A stretch of DNA of 64,000 bases from VKMB-3413 sp041027365. GTDB taxonomy: Bacteria; Pseudomonadota; Alphaproteobacteria; Rhizobiales; Rhizobiaceae. The notes beneath the pieces are model-generated. The model was not told where the DNA came from, searched no databases, and worked only from the letters and a program-made list of their open reading frames with translations. This document shows, in pieces, positions 37,869-46,021 of this stretch. The stretch spans positions 496,001 to 560,000 of the forward strand of contig NZ_JBFTEH010000001.1 in assembly GCF_041027365.1 (NCBI RefSeq), given 5' to 3'. Position 1 is the first letter of the stretch. Every line of letters starts with the position of its first letter. Made by a program: the position numbers and the translations under genes.

Positions 37869-39047
37869 TCAGTGCCCGGACGGCTCGAGCTCGGTTCCCC
37901 GGATCCAGACCGAGCGAAGCGCTAGATCGTCGCCGAGATGGAGCATCGACGCCTCTGCGCCGGGCTGAAGATGACCGATGCGGCGATCCTGGCCGACGGC
38001 GCGGGCGGGGTAGAGCGAGGCCATGCGGAGCGCTTCGCTGAGCGGCAGGCCGATGCGACGGTGCATGAACGTTACCGAGGACAGCATGTCGATGTCGGCG
38101 CCGGCCAGCGTTCCGTCGGCGAGCGTCAGGCGGCCGTCCCGGCGGAAGATCTCGCGCCCGTTGAGCCGGAAGGACGTCATGTCGGTGCCGGTCGGCGACA
38201 TGGCGTCGGTGACGAGGAAGATATGTCCGGGCCCGCGCTTGGCGCGCAGCGCGATGCCGATCGCGACGGGGTCGACGTGGAAACCGTCGGCGATCAGCCC
38301 GACATGCAGGGCGCCGCAGTCGAGCGCATTGCCCACCATGCCCGGCTCGCGGTGGCCGAGGCCGCTCATGGCGTTGAAGAGGTGGGTCACGAGCCGCGCG
38401 CCCGCTTCGGCACCCTGACGCGCGGTGTCGCAGCCGGCATCGGAATGCCCGAGGCTGACGACGACGCCGGCCGCCGAAAGCCGCGTGATCGTCTCCGGCG
38501 GGACCACTTCGGGCGCGAGCGTCGTCATCACCACCGGCATCGCCGAAACGGCGGCGACGAGCCGGTCGAAATCCTCCGCCTGCATCGGCCGGATATGGCT
38601 CGGCTCGTGGACGCCCTTGCGGGCGAGCGAGATGTGCGGGCCCTCGATATGCAGGCCGAGGAAGCCGGGAACGCCGGCCCGGGTCGCCTCGGTGCCCGCC
38701 GCGATGGCGCGCACTGTCAGCTCCGGGCGATCGGTGATCAGCGTCGGCAGCAGCGCCGTCGTGCCGAATTTCGCATGCGCCCGGCAGATCGCCGCGATGC
38801 CCTCGCGCGTCGGCTGCTCGTTGAGGAGCACGCCGCCGCCGCCATTGACCTGCAGGTCGACGAAGCCCGGCACCAGCAGGCCGCCGGACAGCGCGACGCG
38901 GTCCAGCGCGGGCGGAATGTCCGCCTCGGCGACGATCGCCTCAATGTGTCCGTCCTGGCCGACGAGCAGCGCCTTGCCCTCGTGCCAAGCATGCCCGTCG
39001 AAGATGCGGGCGCCGGTGACGGCCTTTCCGGAGAGGCTCTGCGTCAT
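37869..39047 (-). CDS. nagA: N-acetylglucosamine-6-phosphate deacetylase
   Basis: Hydrolyses GlcNAc-6-phosphate to glucosamine-6-phosphate and acetate. The 392-residue amidohydrolase shows PGFVDLQVNGGGG (residues 60-72), the E. coli-like QxN form rather than the HxH of two-metal enzymes. The metal Glu is E135 in HIEGPHIS, with HLFNAMSGLGHREPG and the catalytic Asp in VTDAMSPTGT. Last gene of the minus-strand operon kinase-GntR-deaminase-nagA; its ATG overlaps the deaminase stop by four bases. It converges on the ankyrin gene. Confidence 0.93.
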   Translation of the reverse strand: MTQSLSGKAVTGARIFDGHAWHEGKALLVGQDGHIEAIVAEADIPPALDRVALSGGLLVPGFVDLQVNGGGGVLLNEQPTREGIAAICRAHAKFGTTALLPTLITDRPELTVRAIAAGTEATRAGVPGFLGLHIEGPHISLARKGVHEPSHIRPMQAEDFDRLVAAVSAMPVVMTTLAPEVVPPETITRLSAAGVVVSLGHSDAGCDTARQGAEAGARLVTHLFNAMSGLGHREPGMVGNALDCGALHVGLIADGFHVDPVAIGIALRAKRGPGHIFLVTDAMSPTGTDMTSFRLNGREIFRRDGRLTLADGTLAGADIDMLSSVTFMHRRIGLPLSEALRMASLYPARAVGQDRRIGHLQPGAEASMLHLGDDLALRSVWIRGTELEPSGH

Positions 39048-40087
39048 AGCGTTTCCGTGACCTTGCGCAGGTTGGGCGGCGCGTCGGGGTCGAGGCCGCG
39101 ATGGCGCGCCAGCCGCTCGATGAAGCTGTAGAAGGCGGCGATCAGCACCAGCGGATCGGTCAGCGGATGGCCGGTCGCCGCGAAGGGAAGGGGGCGTGCG
39201 CTGCCGGCGCGGTCCGAGGTCGCGAACACCTCGGCCCCTTGCGCCACCATCCGCTCGACCGTGTCGGCCATGCTGGCCGCCGCTGCGTCCCGGGCGATCA
39301 GCGCGATCACCTTGAAGCCCTCGCGCACGATCGAGACGGGACCGTGCAGCACCTCCGCGGCGCTGTAGGCCTCGGCATGCATGCCGCAGGTCTCCTTGAA
39401 CTTCAGCGCCGCCTCGTTGGCGATCGCATGCGAGGGGCCGCGGCCGAGGATGAAGAGCGAATCCGTCCCGTCCAGCGCCGCGACGAGGTCGGACCAGTCG
39501 CAGGCGACGGCCCGCTCCAGCTGACCCGGCAGGGCGGCCAGAGCCGCCGAGAGCTTCGCGTCGTCCTGCCACTTCGCCAGGATCGCGAGGCCGGCGACGA
39601 CGGAGGCGACGAAGGTCTTTGTCGCCGCGACGCTGAGCTCCGGCCCGGCGGCGATGTCGACGACGAGGTCGCTCGCCGCTCCCAGCGGCGAGGTGGCGGT
39701 ATTCGTCAGCGCCACGACGGCTCCGCCGCCGCTGCGCACCGTCTTCGCCATGGCGACGATGTCCGGGCTCTTGCCCGACTGCGAGATGGCGAGGCAGGCG
39801 CCGCGCTCGAAGTGCATCGGCGCGCCGTAGATCGAGGCGATGGAGGGGCCGAGCGAGGCGACCGGCACGCCGGCGGTCAGCTCGATGGCATATTTCAGAT
39901 AGGCCGCGGCATGGTCGGAGGAGCCGCGCGCGATCGTGCCGATGACGGCGGGGTCGCGCTGGCGCAGCAAGGCCGCGGCGCGATCGATCGACGCTTCGGA
40001 GGCCGTCAGCAGCCTAGAGACGGCGGCCGGGATCTCCGCGATCTCCTGTTGCATCGCGGTCGGACGCAGGGATGTCGGGTCGTTCAT
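39044..40087 (-). CDS. SIS-domain glucosamine-6-phosphate deaminase (NagB-II type)
   Basis: Expected to convert glucosamine-6-phosphate to fructose-6-phosphate and ammonia. The 347-residue protein has two SIS domains, equal to the isomerase half of GlmS without the glutaminase part. Domain one holds GTIARGSSDHAAAYLKYAIE and ISQSGKSPDIV; domain two holds ILGRGPSHAIANEAALKFKETCGMHAEAYSAAEVLHGPV. The end LRKVTETL resembles the GlmS C-terminal tail. No classical NagB is present, and its place between nagA and gntR supports the NagB-II role. ATGA overlaps link it to both neighbours. Confidence 0.88.
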   Translation of the reverse strand: MNDPTSLRPTAMQQEIAEIPAAVSRLLTASEASIDRAAALLRQRDPAVIGTIARGSSDHAAAYLKYAIELTAGVPVASLGPSIASIYGAPMHFERGACLAISQSGKSPDIVAMAKTVRSGGGAVVALTNTATSPLGAASDLVVDIAAGPELSVAATKTFVASVVAGLAILAKWQDDAKLSAALAALPGQLERAVACDWSDLVAALDGTDSLFILGRGPSHAIANEAALKFKETCGMHAEAYSAAEVLHGPVSIVREGFKVIALIARDAAAASMADTVERMVAQGAEVFATSDRAGSARPLPFAATGHPLTDPLVLIAAFYSFIERLARHRGLDPDAPPNLRKVTETL

Positions 40088-40884
40088 CGGGAGGCCTCGC
40101 TGGATTGGGAGCCTTGCGGCTGCGCGCCGGAGAACCGCAGTTCGGCGACGAAGTCGTAGGCGTCGGCGCGATAGATGGAGCGCGTGAATTCGACGACCTT
40201 GCCGGTCGCAAGATAGGATGTCCGCTCGATGTTGAGGCTCGCCGAACCGGCGGCGACACCGAGCAGCGACGCGTCCTTTTCCGTCAGCAGCGCGGCAGAG
40301 ATCCGCTGGATGGCGCGCACCGGGCGCATGCCGGTCCGCTCCAGCGCGGCGTAGAGCGAGCCTTCCACCGCGAAGGGATCGGGGAGCGCGGCGATGGAGA
40401 GGGAGGCGCGCTCGATCGCCAGCGGGTCGTCATTGCCGATTCTGAGGCGCGCCACCCGCGCCACCCGTTCGCTGGACGATAGACCCAGCGCGACGAATTC
40501 CTCGGGCGAGGGGGAATAGACGCCGCGATCGAGCCAGCGGGAGCGCACCGAAATGCCGCGCGTCGCCATGTCCTCGCTGAACGAGGTGAGGCTCGACAGC
40601 GACTGCTCGACGCGGCCGACCCGCGGCGCCACGAATGTGCCGGAGCCGTGCCGCTGGAAGAGCAGGCCCTGGTCGACGAGATCCTGCACCGCGCGGCGCA
40701 CGGTGACGCGCGACAAGGCCGTGCGCGCCGCGATGTCGCGTTCGGCCGGCAGGGCTTCGCCCGGCTTCAGGCCGCCGCTGCGGATGACCGCCTCGAGCGC
40801 GCGCTTCAGCTGCAGGTAGCGCGGACCGGTGCCGCTGCCCCCGAAGCTTTCCGGCGCCAGGACGGCATCGAGAGCGCTGCTCAT
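40084..40884 (-). CDS. GntR/HutC family regulator of amino-sugar genes (NagR/NagQ-like)
   Basis: A 266-residue DNA-binding repressor. The winged helix spans about residues 22-90 (GPRYLQLKRALEAVIRSGGLKPGEALPAERDIAARTALSRVTVRRAVQDLVDQGLL), then FQRHGSGTFVAP. The UTRA effector domain follows (VRSRWLDRGVYSPSPEEFVALGLSSSERVARVARLRI, ending SLNIERTSYLATGKVVEFTRSIYRADAYDFVAELRF). HutC-type regulators in nag loci usually sense GlcNAc-6-phosphate or GlcN-6-phosphate. It is encoded inside the operon it probably controls, with four-base overlaps on both sides. A candidate binding motif is given at 41783-41931. Confidence 0.88.
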   Translation of the reverse strand: MSSALDAVLAPESFGGSGTGPRYLQLKRALEAVIRSGGLKPGEALPAERDIAARTALSRVTVRRAVQDLVDQGLLFQRHGSGTFVAPRVGRVEQSLSSLTSFSEDMATRGISVRSRWLDRGVYSPSPEEFVALGLSSSERVARVARLRIGNDDPLAIERASLSIAALPDPFAVEGSLYAALERTGMRPVRAIQRISAALLTEKDASLLGVAAGSASLNIERTSYLATGKVVEFTRSIYRADAYDFVAELRFSGAQPQGSQSSEASR

Positions 40885-41762
40885 CGCGCGGCCTTTCCGC
40901 CCGCGGCTGCGATCTGGACGGCCATTTGCACCGCCCCCTGCAGCGCATCGCCGAGAGGAGCGTGCAGCCGCCGACGGAATCGCTCCGACATCCGCTCGGC
41001 ATAGGTCTCGGCCAACCCGCCCAGCAGGCAGATCCGCTCGTCGCCGTTCCCGGCGACCGCCTCCAGCATGCGCTCGGCATTGGCGAGCGCATCCGCGAAA
41101 ATCGCTTCCGCGACCTCGTCCCCTCGTTCCAAAGCGCCGACGATCTGCGGCGCGAAACTGCCGTAGAAGGCCGGCGGAGCATCCCGCACGGCCTCGACCA
41201 TCAGGCGGGGATCGCCCTCGAATCGCTGGAGGACGGCATCGGTCAGCGGGCTCGATGCCCGCACGCCGTCATAGGCGAGCAGGGCTTCCTCCAGGAGCTG
41301 CCGGCCGAGCCGGGCGCCGCTGCCGAGATCGCCGATCTGGAAGCCCCAGCCGCCGATCATCCGCACCTTCTCGCCGCGTCGGGCGGCGAAGATCGAGCCG
41401 GTGCCGAGGATGGCGATCGCGCCGTCATGCGATCCGAGCGCGCCTTGCAGCGCGATCAGCGCATCGCTCACCACGTGGCTGTCGCCAAACGGCAGCATGG
41501 TCTGCAGCCGTGCGGCGTGGTCGCCGACATTGCCGCCGGCAAGGCCGAGGACGGCGGTCGCCGAGCGGACCGCGTCCACCGGCAGCCCGGCCGCTGCCGC
41601 GGCCTCTTCCGCCGCCGCCACGATGTTGGCGCGCGCGCCGGCGAGATCGGTGCGGATGTTGGCCGAGCCGCTCTTTGCCTGACCCAGAATCCGCCCGGTG
41701 CCGTCGGCGATCGCCAGCCGGCAGCTCGTCCCGCCTCCATCGATGCCGACGATGTAGCCCAT
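40881..41762 (-). CDS. BadF/BadG/BcrA-type N-acetylglucosamine (or N-acetylmuramic acid) kinase
   Basis: Phosphorylates an imported amino sugar at C6. The 293-residue ASKHA-fold kinase starts MGYIVGIDGGGTSCRLAIAD, with the phosphate-1 DGGGT motif at residues 8-12, then AILGTGSIFAARRG and GGWGFQIGDLGSGARLGRQLLEEAL, both typical of the BcrAD_BadFG group that contains GlcNAc kinase and the clostridial GlcNAc/MurNAc kinase MurK. The start at 41762 has a GGAG site; an upstream in-frame ATG at 41792 overlaps the -10 region. First gene of the minus-strand operon, divergent from murQ, which suggests it may also supply MurNAc-6-phosphate. Confidence 0.85.
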   Translation of the reverse strand: MGYIVGIDGGGTSCRLAIADGTGRILGQAKSGSANIRTDLAGARANIVAAAEEAAAAAGLPVDAVRSATAVLGLAGGNVGDHAARLQTMLPFGDSHVVSDALIALQGALGSHDGAIAILGTGSIFAARRGEKVRMIGGWGFQIGDLGSGARLGRQLLEEALLAYDGVRASSPLTDAVLQRFEGDPRLMVEAVRDAPPAFYGSFAPQIVGALERGDEVAEAIFADALANAERMLEAVAGNGDERICLLGGLAETYAERMSERFRRRLHAPLGDALQGAVQMAVQIAAAGGKAAR

Positions 41763-41782
41763 GTCCACTCCGTTTCCGACAG

Positions 41783-41810
41783 ACCATACCAATCAACGAC
41801 CAATCTGCAA
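41783..41810 (-). promoter_or_regulatory. Promoter of the nag operon with TGGTATGGT element
   Basis: Minus-strand TTGCAG (41810-41805) and TATGGT (41788-41783) spaced by 16, with an extended -10 TG (TTGGTATGGT). The same TGGTATG element is found in the divergent murQ promoter. Confidence 0.5.
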
Positions 41811-41901
41811 ATCAAAAACCGCAGGGCCGCAGCAGAAAAGAGCTAGATCGCTGAAAAAGTTGGACCAAATGATCCGATCCTGCGCCGAGATGTCTCTCGC
41901 A

Positions 41902-41931
41902 CTGATTTTTTCGCTGGACAGCTGGTATGCT
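41902..41931 (+). promoter_or_regulatory. Promoter of the murQ-ABC operon with TGGTATGCT element
   Basis: CTGATT (41902-41907) and TATGCT (41926-41931) spaced by 18, with extended -10 TGG just before. A TTGGACCAA palindrome lies at 41860-41868 between the two divergent promoters. TGGTAT/GACC half sites are plausible GntR-HutC operator parts. Confidence 0.5.
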
Positions 41932-41967
41932 TTTGGTTTCATCTGACGCAAAGAGGAATTGCTGGGC

Positions 41968-42900
41968 ATGATGCCACGACGCACAGAAATGTCTCATCGG
42001 CGGGCGGCAGGCTTCGACACGTTGGAGCCGCTGTATGCTGCGGGACTTCTCGTCGAGGCGCAACGGGACGCGGCCGGCGCGGTGAGCGAGGCGCTCGTGC
42101 CGATCGTGGCGGCAGCCGGCCTTGCGGCCGAACGGCTGAGGGCGGGCGGGCGGCTGATCTATGCGGGGGCCGGCAGTTCGGGTCTGATGGCACTCGCCGA
42201 CGCGCTGGAGCTGCCGGGAACGTTCGGCGTGCCGCGCGACCGCATCGTCGTCCTCTTTGCCGGCGCGCCCGCCACGCTGGTGGCGATGACCGGCGAGAGC
42301 GAGGACGATACGGATCTGGCGCGCCGCGACATCGGCTCGGCCGCGGCGGGTCCCAAGGACTGCGTCATCGCCGTCTCGGCCAGCGGCTCGACACCCTATA
42401 CGCTGGCTGCCCTCGGCGAGGGAAAGGCCCGCGGGGCCGCGACGATCGCCTTCGCCAACAATGCCGCGGCGCCGCTTCTCGCCGCCGCCGATGTCGGCGT
42501 GCTGCTCGCGACGCCGCCGGAACTGGTGGCGGGCTCGACCCGGATGGGCGCGGGAACCGCGCAGAAGATCGCCCTCAACGTGTTCTCCACCCTCATGGCG
42601 GTGGAACTCGGGCACATCCACGACGGGCTGATGGTCAATGTCCAGGCCGACAACGCCAAGCTGGTCCAGCGAGCGGTGCGCATCGTCGCCACGGTGGCGC
42701 AGGCCGGCGAGGAGCGGGCGGCAGACTGCCTCGAACGGGCCGGCGGGTCGGTGAAGCTCGCCGTGCTGATGGCCTCCGGGGCGGCGAGCCCGGAAGAGGC
42801 CGCGCGGCGGCTGGAACAGGCGGGCGGCCGCATCCGGCCGGTGCTCGCCGCTCTGCAGGAAGAATCCGCCGCCGCCGAAGGCGTCGGTGCAACGGGATGA
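41968..42900 (+). CDS. murQ: N-acetylmuramic acid 6-phosphate etherase
   Basis: Cleaves the lactyl ether of MurNAc-6-phosphate, giving GlcNAc-6-phosphate and D-lactate. The 310-residue SIS-domain protein has YAGAGSSGLMALADALELPG, where the Glu matches catalytic Glu83 of E. coli MurQ, and GESEDD, matching the second catalytic Glu. Further marks are VSASGSTPYTLAAL and GSTRMGAGTAQKIALNVFSTLMAVELGHIHDGLMVNV, then the small C-terminal helical domain. ATG 41968 is preferred, 10 bases after AAGAGGA; TTG 41959 is too close. Divergent from the nag operon, first gene of an ABC-importer operon. Confidence 0.92.
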   Translation: MMPRRTEMSHRRAAGFDTLEPLYAAGLLVEAQRDAAGAVSEALVPIVAAAGLAAERLRAGGRLIYAGAGSSGLMALADALELPGTFGVPRDRIVVLFAGAPATLVAMTGESEDDTDLARRDIGSAAAGPKDCVIAVSASGSTPYTLAALGEGKARGAATIAFANNAAAPLLAAADVGVLLATPPELVAGSTRMGAGTAQKIALNVFSTLMAVELGHIHDGLMVNVQADNAKLVQRAVRIVATVAQAGEERAADCLERAGGSVKLAVLMASGAASPEEAARRLEQAGGRIRPVLAALQEESAAAEGVGATG

Positions 42901-42917
42901 ACAGGGAGACTGCGAAC

Positions 42918-44177
42918 ATGAAGACTGCATTGGCATCCATCCTGATGGCCTCGAGCATCCTCGCCGGCATCGCGCCGGCGGCGGCCGCGGACGTCACGCT
43001 GACCATCGAGAGCTGGCGCAACGACGACCTGCAGGTCTGGCAGGACAAGATCATCCCGGCCTTCGAGAAGGAGAATCCGGGGATCAAGGTCGAATTCCAG
43101 CCGGCGGCGCCGACCGAGTACAACGCCGCGCTGAACGCCAAGCTCGCCGCCGGCTCGGCCGGCGACCTGATCACCTGCCGGCCGTTCGACGCCTCGCTCG
43201 ATCTCTACAAGAAGGGCTATCTGGCGCCGCTGAACGATCTCAAGGGGATGGACAACTTCTCCGAACTCTCCAAGGTCGCCTGGCAGACGGACGACGCCAA
43301 GACCACGTTCTGCGTGCCGATGGCCTCGGTGATCCACGGCTTCATCTACAACAAGCAGGCCTTCAGCGACGTCGGCATCAAGGACGTGCCGAAGACCGAC
43401 AAGGAATTCTTCGCCGACCTCGACAAGATCAAGAAGGACGGCACCTACGTCCCGCTCGCCATGGGCACCAAGGACCAGTGGGAAGCGGCGACGATGGGCT
43501 ACGAGAACATCGGCCCCGACTACTGGCATGGCGAGGAAGGCCGCAAGGCGCTGATCGCCGGCAAGCAGAAGCTGACCGACGCCGACTGGGTGAAGCCCTT
43601 CGAGGTGCTGGCGAAGTGGGCGCCCTACATGGGTGACGGCTATCAGGCGCAGTCCTATCCGGACAGCCAGAACCTCTTCACCCTCGGCCGCGCCGCGATC
43701 TATCCCGCGGGCTCCTGGGAGATCCCGAACTTCGAGAAGCAGGCCGACTTCAAGATGGGCGCGTTCCCGCCGCCGGTGCCGGAGAAGGGCGACACCTGCT
43801 ATATCTCCGATCAGCCCGACCACGCGCTCGGCATGAACGCCCACACCAAGCACCCGGAAGCGGCGAAGAAGTTCCTGCAGTGGGTCGCCTCGAAGGAGTT
43901 CGCGCAGATCTACACCAATGCGCTGCCGGGCTTCTTCCCGCTGACCAAGGAGAAGGTCGACATCACGGATCCGCTGGCGCAGGATTTCCTCTCCTTCCGC
44001 AAGGAGTGCACGCCGACGATCCGCGCCACCTACCAGTTCCTGTCGCGCGGCACGCCGAACCTCGAGAACGAGCTGTGGACGGCCTCGGCGAACGTCATCA
44101 ACGGCACCGAGACCCCGAAGGCGGCGGCGGAGAAGCTGCAGAAGGGCCTCGACAGCTGGTATCAGCCCGGCAAGTGA
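42918..44177 (+). CDS. Sugar ABC transporter substrate-binding protein (CUT1), probable amino-sugar receptor
   Basis: A 419-residue periplasmic receptor. The signal peptide covers about 1-24 (MKTALASILMASSILAGIAPAAAA), then DVTLTIESWRNDDLQVWQDKIIPAFEKENPGIKVEF, a family 1 start. The mature domain includes ITCRPFDASLDLYKKGYLAPLNDL and GFIYNKQAFSDVGIKDVPKTDKEFFADLDKI. The start at 42918 follows AGGGAGA by 8 bases; an ATG at 42897 overlaps the murQ stop but lacks a signal start. Encoded between murQ and its permeases, so GlcNAc, MurNAc or muropeptide sugar is the likely ligand (inference). A hairpin follows. Confidence 0.9.
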   Translation: MKTALASILMASSILAGIAPAAAADVTLTIESWRNDDLQVWQDKIIPAFEKENPGIKVEFQPAAPTEYNAALNAKLAAGSAGDLITCRPFDASLDLYKKGYLAPLNDLKGMDNFSELSKVAWQTDDAKTTFCVPMASVIHGFIYNKQAFSDVGIKDVPKTDKEFFADLDKIKKDGTYVPLAMGTKDQWEAATMGYENIGPDYWHGEEGRKALIAGKQKLTDADWVKPFEVLAKWAPYMGDGYQAQSYPDSQNLFTLGRAAIYPAGSWEIPNFEKQADFKMGAFPPPVPEKGDTCYISDQPDHALGMNAHTKHPEAAKKFLQWVASKEFAQIYTNALPGFFPLTKEKVDITDPLAQDFLSFRKECTPTIRATYQFLSRGTPNLENELWTASANVINGTETPKAAAEKLQKGLDSWYQPGK

Positions 44178-44186
44178 GCCATCATC

Positions 44187-44211
44187 CGGCGGGGCGCCTT
44201 GCGCTCCGCCG
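44187..44211 (+). terminator. Intercistronic hairpin after the binding-protein gene
   Basis: 10-bp stem (44187-44196 with 44202-44211, one G-U pair), 5-base loop, followed by cttcttcttct. Like the hairpin at 9014, it separates a receptor gene from its permeases and may lower permease expression. Confidence 0.5.
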
Positions 44212-44239
44212 CTTCTTCTTCTGACAGGACGTGTTTCGA

Positions 44240-45169
44240 ATGACGGTTTCGGCAACCGCCAAGCGCCCGGTCCGCTGGCACATCGCGGTGTTTCTGGCGC
44301 CCGCCGTCCTGATCTACACCGCGGTGATGATCATCCCGCTGGCGGCGACGCTGCAGCAGTCCTTCTACCAGGTGAAGGACGGCGCCACGCACTTTGTCGG
44401 CTGGGGCAACTTCCGGACGCTGTTCTTCGACCCGCGCTGGTCGCACGACTTCTGGAATGCGCTGTGGAACAACACCTGGTTCTTCCTGGTGGTGATGTTC
44501 GTGCAGAACCCGATCGGGATCCTGCTGGCGGCGCTCCTGTCCAGCAACCGGCTGCGCTTCCGCGCCTTCTACCGCACGGCGATCTTCGTGCCGACGATCC
44601 TCTCCTTCGTCATCGTCGGCTTCATCTGGAAGCTGATCCTCAGCCCGCTCTGGGGCGTCGCACCGAGCCTGATGGGCTATGTGGGGCTGCGGCACTGGTT
44701 CCATCCCTGGCTCGGCATGGAGCCCTACGCCCTGACGACGCTGGGGCTGATCACCGTCTGGCAGTTCGTCGGCATCCCGATGATGCTGATCTACGCCGCG
44801 CTCCTGTCGATCCCCGACGAGATCATCGAGGCGGCCGAACTCGACGGCATCACCGGCCTCTCGCAGTTCTGGAAGATCAAGCTGCCGCTGATCCTGCCGG
44901 CGATCGGCATCGTCTCCGTCCTGACCTTCGTCGGCAATTTCAACGCCTTCGACCTGATCTACGTGGTGCAGGGGGCGCTCGGCGGCCCGAACGGGTCGAC
45001 CGACATCCTCGGCACCTTCCTCTATCGCACCTTCTTCGGCTTCCAGCTGCAGGTCGGCGACCCGCACATGGGCGCGGCGATCGCCTCGATCATGTTCCTG
45101 ATCATCCTCGCCGGCGTCAGCCTCTACCTCTTCGGCATCCAGACGCGCCTTCGGCGCTACCAGTTCTAG
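44240..45169 (+). CDS. Sugar ABC transporter permease, MalF type (CUT1)
   Basis: A 309-residue membrane protein with six helices, starting TVSATAKRPVRWHIAVFLAPAVLIYTAVMIIPLAATLQQSFY. The EAA loop is DEIIEAAELDGITGLSQFWKIKLPLILP. GTG 44231 and ATG 44240 are both possible; ATG 44240 is better placed relative to AGGAC. It is followed after nine bases by the second permease gene. Part of the amino-sugar importer. Confidence 0.9.
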   Translation: MTVSATAKRPVRWHIAVFLAPAVLIYTAVMIIPLAATLQQSFYQVKDGATHFVGWGNFRTLFFDPRWSHDFWNALWNNTWFFLVVMFVQNPIGILLAALLSSNRLRFRAFYRTAIFVPTILSFVIVGFIWKLILSPLWGVAPSLMGYVGLRHWFHPWLGMEPYALTTLGLITVWQFVGIPMMLIYAALLSIPDEIIEAAELDGITGLSQFWKIKLPLILPAIGIVSVLTFVGNFNAFDLIYVVQGALGGPNGSTDILGTFLYRTFFGFQLQVGDPHMGAAIASIMFLIILAGVSLYLFGIQTRLRRYQF

Positions 45170-45178
45170 GGGCGCGCG

Positions 45179-46021
45179 ATGGCCAGCCGTTCGACCGCCT
45201 CTCTGCCCCGCGCCGCCGCCGCGCATGCGGTGCTGATCGTCTATACGGTGATCGCGCTGTTTCCGGTGCTGCTCATCGTCATCAACGCCTTCAAGACGCG
45301 CCGGGCGATCTTCCGCTCGCCGATGGGCCTGCCGTCCGGCGAGGGCTTCTCGCTGGAGGGCTTCCGCACGGTGCTCTCGCAGGGCGATTTCCTGCGCTAT
45401 TTCGAGAACAGCCTGATCGTCACCATCGTCTCGATCGCGCTGGTCCTCCTGTTCGGCGCGATGGCGGCCTTCGCGCTGTCGGAATACCGCTTCCGCGGCA
45501 ACCGGCTGATGGGCCTCTATCTCGCGCTCGGCATCATGATCCCGATCCGGCTCGGCACCATCGCGATCCTGCAGGAGATGGTCGCGAGCGGCCTCGTCAA
45601 CACGCTGACGGCGCTGATCCTCGTCTACACCGCGCAAGGCCTGCCGCTGTCGGTGTTCATCCTGTCGGAGTTCATGGCGCAGGTTTCGAACGACCTGAAG
45701 AATGCCGGCCGCATCGACGGGCTGTCGGAATACAAGATCTTCTTCCGCCTGGTGCTGCCGCTGGTGCGCCCGGCGATGGCGACCGTCGCCGTCTTCACCA
45801 TGATCCCTGTCTGGAACGATCTGTGGTTCCCGCTGATCCTGGCGCCGTCCGAGGGGACGAAGACGGTGACGCTCGGCGCCCAGATGTTCATCGGCCAGTT
45901 CGTCACCAACTGGAACGCCGTGCTCGCGGCCCTGTCGCTGGCGATCCTGCCGGTGCTGGTGCTCTACCTCATCTTCTCGCGCCAGCTGATCCGCGGCATC
46001 ACCTCCGGAGCCGTGAAATGA
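45179..46021 (+). CDS. Sugar ABC transporter permease, MalG type (CUT1)
   Basis: A 280-residue membrane protein with six helices: AAAAHAVLIVYTVIALFPVLLIVINAFKTRRAIF is the first, followed by FLRYFENSLIVTIVSIALVLLFGAMAAFALSEYRF. The EAA loop is SNDLKNAGRIDGLSEYKIFFRLVLPLVRPA, and the C-terminus ends FSRQLIRGITSGAVK, the usual tail of this family. Its stop overlaps the next gene's start by four bases (ATGA). Confidence 0.9.
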   Translation: MASRSTASLPRAAAAHAVLIVYTVIALFPVLLIVINAFKTRRAIFRSPMGLPSGEGFSLEGFRTVLSQGDFLRYFENSLIVTIVSIALVLLFGAMAAFALSEYRFRGNRLMGLYLALGIMIPIRLGTIAILQEMVASGLVNTLTALILVYTAQGLPLSVFILSEFMAQVSNDLKNAGRIDGLSEYKIFFRLVLPLVRPAMATVAVFTMIPVWNDLWFPLILAPSEGTKTVTLGAQMFIGQFVTNWNAVLAALSLAILPVLVLYLIFSRQLIRGITSGAVK

